Origin: Bacteroidales bacterium
GTDB taxonomy: Bacteria > Bacteroidota > Bacteroidia > Bacteroidales > VadinHA17
NCBI GenBank assembly: GCA_027451265.1
Contig: DAIDJT010000156.1
Coordinates: 1-6,276, forward strand
Reading direction: 5' to 3'
Length of the DNA: 6,276 nt
The position numbers and the translations under genes are program-made. Position 1 is the stretch's first letter. The number at the start of each line of letters is the position of its first letter. The notes under the pieces are model-generated. The model saw nothing but the letters and a program-made list of their open reading frames with translations, had not been told where the DNA came from and ran no database searches. Positions 5,063 to 6,276 of this stretch are shown here, piece after piece.

Positions 5063-6276
5063 TTTGCAAGGTCTAAGTGATTCATATCCGGCAGTTCGGA
5101 TGGGATTGCAATGGTGAACATTGCTCCTCCCGTTTCAAGGTTGGCTGCGGAGACGGTCCCTTTGTGGACGTCAACAATGCCTCTTACAATGGACAGTCCC
5201 AGTCCCAGTCCTCCGGCAGGCGATCCGTCTACCCGGAAGAATTTGTCGAAGAGGTGCGGTAGTGATTCCCCCGGGAATCCCGGCCCTTTGTCTGATACCC
5301 GGAGAATAAGGTTGCCTTTTTCGTATAGTGCTTCCATTTTCACGACAGATCCCTGGGGAGAGTGCTGAGAGGCGTTGAGCAGCAGGTTGATAAGCGCGTG
5401 CTCCAGGAGACCGAAATCGATCTTTACCAGGGGCATTTCCTCGGCTATTGCAGTCACCAGGCGGAACTGCCCGAGTTCCTGTTCAAGGTTTTGGGTGACC
5501 CTCTGAAACAGATCGGTCACGTCATGCCAGTCAAGCCGCAGGGAAATCCTTCCGCTCTCGATGCGTGACATGCTGAGCAGGTTTTCCGTCATATGGTTCA
5601 GTCTTGCCGAGGCCTTGAGGATTTCGCTGTAAAGCGCCCTTCTGTTCTCTTCCGATGCCTCCGGGTACATCAGGGTGTCAGAGGCGCCCATGATAGCGGC
5701 TATAGGGATCCTGAACTCATGTGACACCAGGTTGAACAGCGTGCCATAGAACCTGTCTGATTCACCGAGAACCCTTGCCCTTGTTGCCATCTCGCCCAGA
5801 AACTCGCGCTCAAGGGCGCCGGCTATATGGGAGCAACATGTATCCCAGAAGGCATCCCTGTTCCTGTACCGGTCTTCTTCGATCTTCAGTGCGACGACGC
5901 CGGGATTGATCATGGCTCCTGTCAGCGGGTGGTAGGTAAGCGGTTCATCCGGCCTGTTGGCGGTAAACCGCCCTGCTTTCTTCAGGTTGGAGAAAACCCA
6001 TTCCGCGGTACCACGGTCAGGCTTTTCAGGAGTGTTCCTGTCATCAGGGTCAGGGTTATAGACCAGGTGGCCGTTGCCGTCCTGGATTATGAACTGAGCT
6101 TCAGCCCCCAGACTGGTCCTGAAGTTATCCTCCGCCACCCTGATAACTTCCTCAGTGCCTCGTGCTCCCGACAGTCCGCCCGTCAGGCGGAAGAGGGCAT
6201 TGGTCTGATTCTCCCTGTCGCGCACAGCCCGCTCCTGTCTTCTGATCCTGTTTGTCAGGATACCGTTGAGCAGGGC
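5059..6276 (-). CDS. kdpD: KdpD-type sensor histidine kinase, C-terminal part
   Basis: The frame is open to the right edge, so this is the last 405 residues of a longer protein; the GTG at 6225 is internal, not the start. The first visible residues (about 10-20, arginine-rich, RIRRQERAVRDRE) match the linker after the KdpD membrane segments. A GAF-like domain spans about 20-155. HisKA follows with the phospho-accepting His186 in SHEFRIP. The HATPase domain has N-box Asn301 (NLLLNASQHSP), G1 box SDKGPG (Asp329), the F box (FFRVDG) and G2 box GGLGLGLSI (355-363). All are intact, so the kinase should be active. KdpD senses low K+ or turgor and phosphorylates KdpE. The membrane domain and any N-terminal KdpD/USP domains lie outside the window, so the full architecture is unknown. 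The stop overlaps the kdpE start (ATGA), showing coupled expression. Confidence 0.9.
   Translation of the reverse strand, partial: ALLNGILTNRIRRQERAVRDRENQTNALFRLTGGLSGARGTEEVIRVAEDNFRTSLGAEAQFIIQDGNGHLVYNPDPDDRNTPEKPDRGTAEWVFSNLKKAGRFTANRPDEPLTYHPLTGAMINPGVVALKIEEDRYRNRDAFWDTCCSHIAGALEREFLGEMATRARVLGESDRFYGTLFNLVSHEFRIPIAAIMGASDTLMYPEASEENRRALYSEILKASARLNHMTENLLSMSRIESGRISLRLDWHDVTDLFQRVTQNLEQELGQFRLVTAIAEEMPLVKIDFGLLEHALINLLLNASQHSPQGSVVKMEALYEKGNLILRVSDKGPGFPGESLPHLFDKFFRVDGSPAGGLGLGLSIVRGIVDVHKGTVSAANLETGGAMFTIAIPSELPDMNHLDLAK

Noticed and set aside
6223..6225. GTG as start of the sensor kinase
   Set aside because: The frame stays open to the edge and the 17 upstream codons match the arginine-rich KdpD linker after the membrane segments, so the gene is truncated by the window instead.

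Overview
All six genes lie on the minus strand, so the window reads right to left as kdpD (cut by the right edge), kdpE, trkH, a 5'-nucleotidase family lipoprotein, a HAD phosphatase, and the start of a second 5'-nucleotidase family gene (cut by the left edge). The likely source is a member of the Bacteroidota. The reasons are A-rich or unremarkable sequence instead of clear Shine-Dalgarno sites before the starts, TAnnTTTG-like promoter boxes in two gaps, and the character of the proteins. This is inference, because no rRNA or marker gene is present.

Right part (4379-6276): a KdpD-type sensor histidine kinase and its KdpE-type response regulator overlap by 4 bases (ATGA) and are almost certainly co-transcribed and translationally coupled. 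Only the cytoplasmic GAF and kinase half of KdpD is visible. The next gene downstream is not the Kdp ATPase but trkH, a complete Trk/Ktr-type K+ transporter subunit (2780-4225). The 153-base AT-rich gap before trkH holds two inverted repeats that compete for the same bases, plus a 15-codon ORF whose stop overlaps the trkH start. The gap could therefore be a regulated leader. Taken together, this half looks like a potassium-sensing and potassium-uptake module.

Left part (1-2762): a phosphoester-hydrolase group. The first gene encodes a 5'-nucleotidase with all metal ligands intact. Unusually, its reading frame begins with a soluble domain of about 65 residues that resembles a beta-grasp (ThiS/ubiquitin-like) fold, and the lipoprotein signal peptide follows only after that. 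An 11-bp perfect inverted repeat ends three bases before its ATG. Next comes a stand-alone HAD-IA phosphatase of the phosphoglycolate phosphatase type. After it, a gene begins with a signal peptide followed by the metallophosphatase signature TNDLH. The exported enzymes probably dephosphorylate nucleotides or other phosphoesters outside the inner membrane.

No tRNA, rRNA, CRISPR array, insertion sequence or phage gene was seen, and no non-coding stretch exceeds 300 bases. No defence or other clearly new multi-gene system is visible. The most unusual items are the beta-grasp/lipoprotein/5'-nucleotidase arrangement and the structured gaps before the nucleotidase and trkH.
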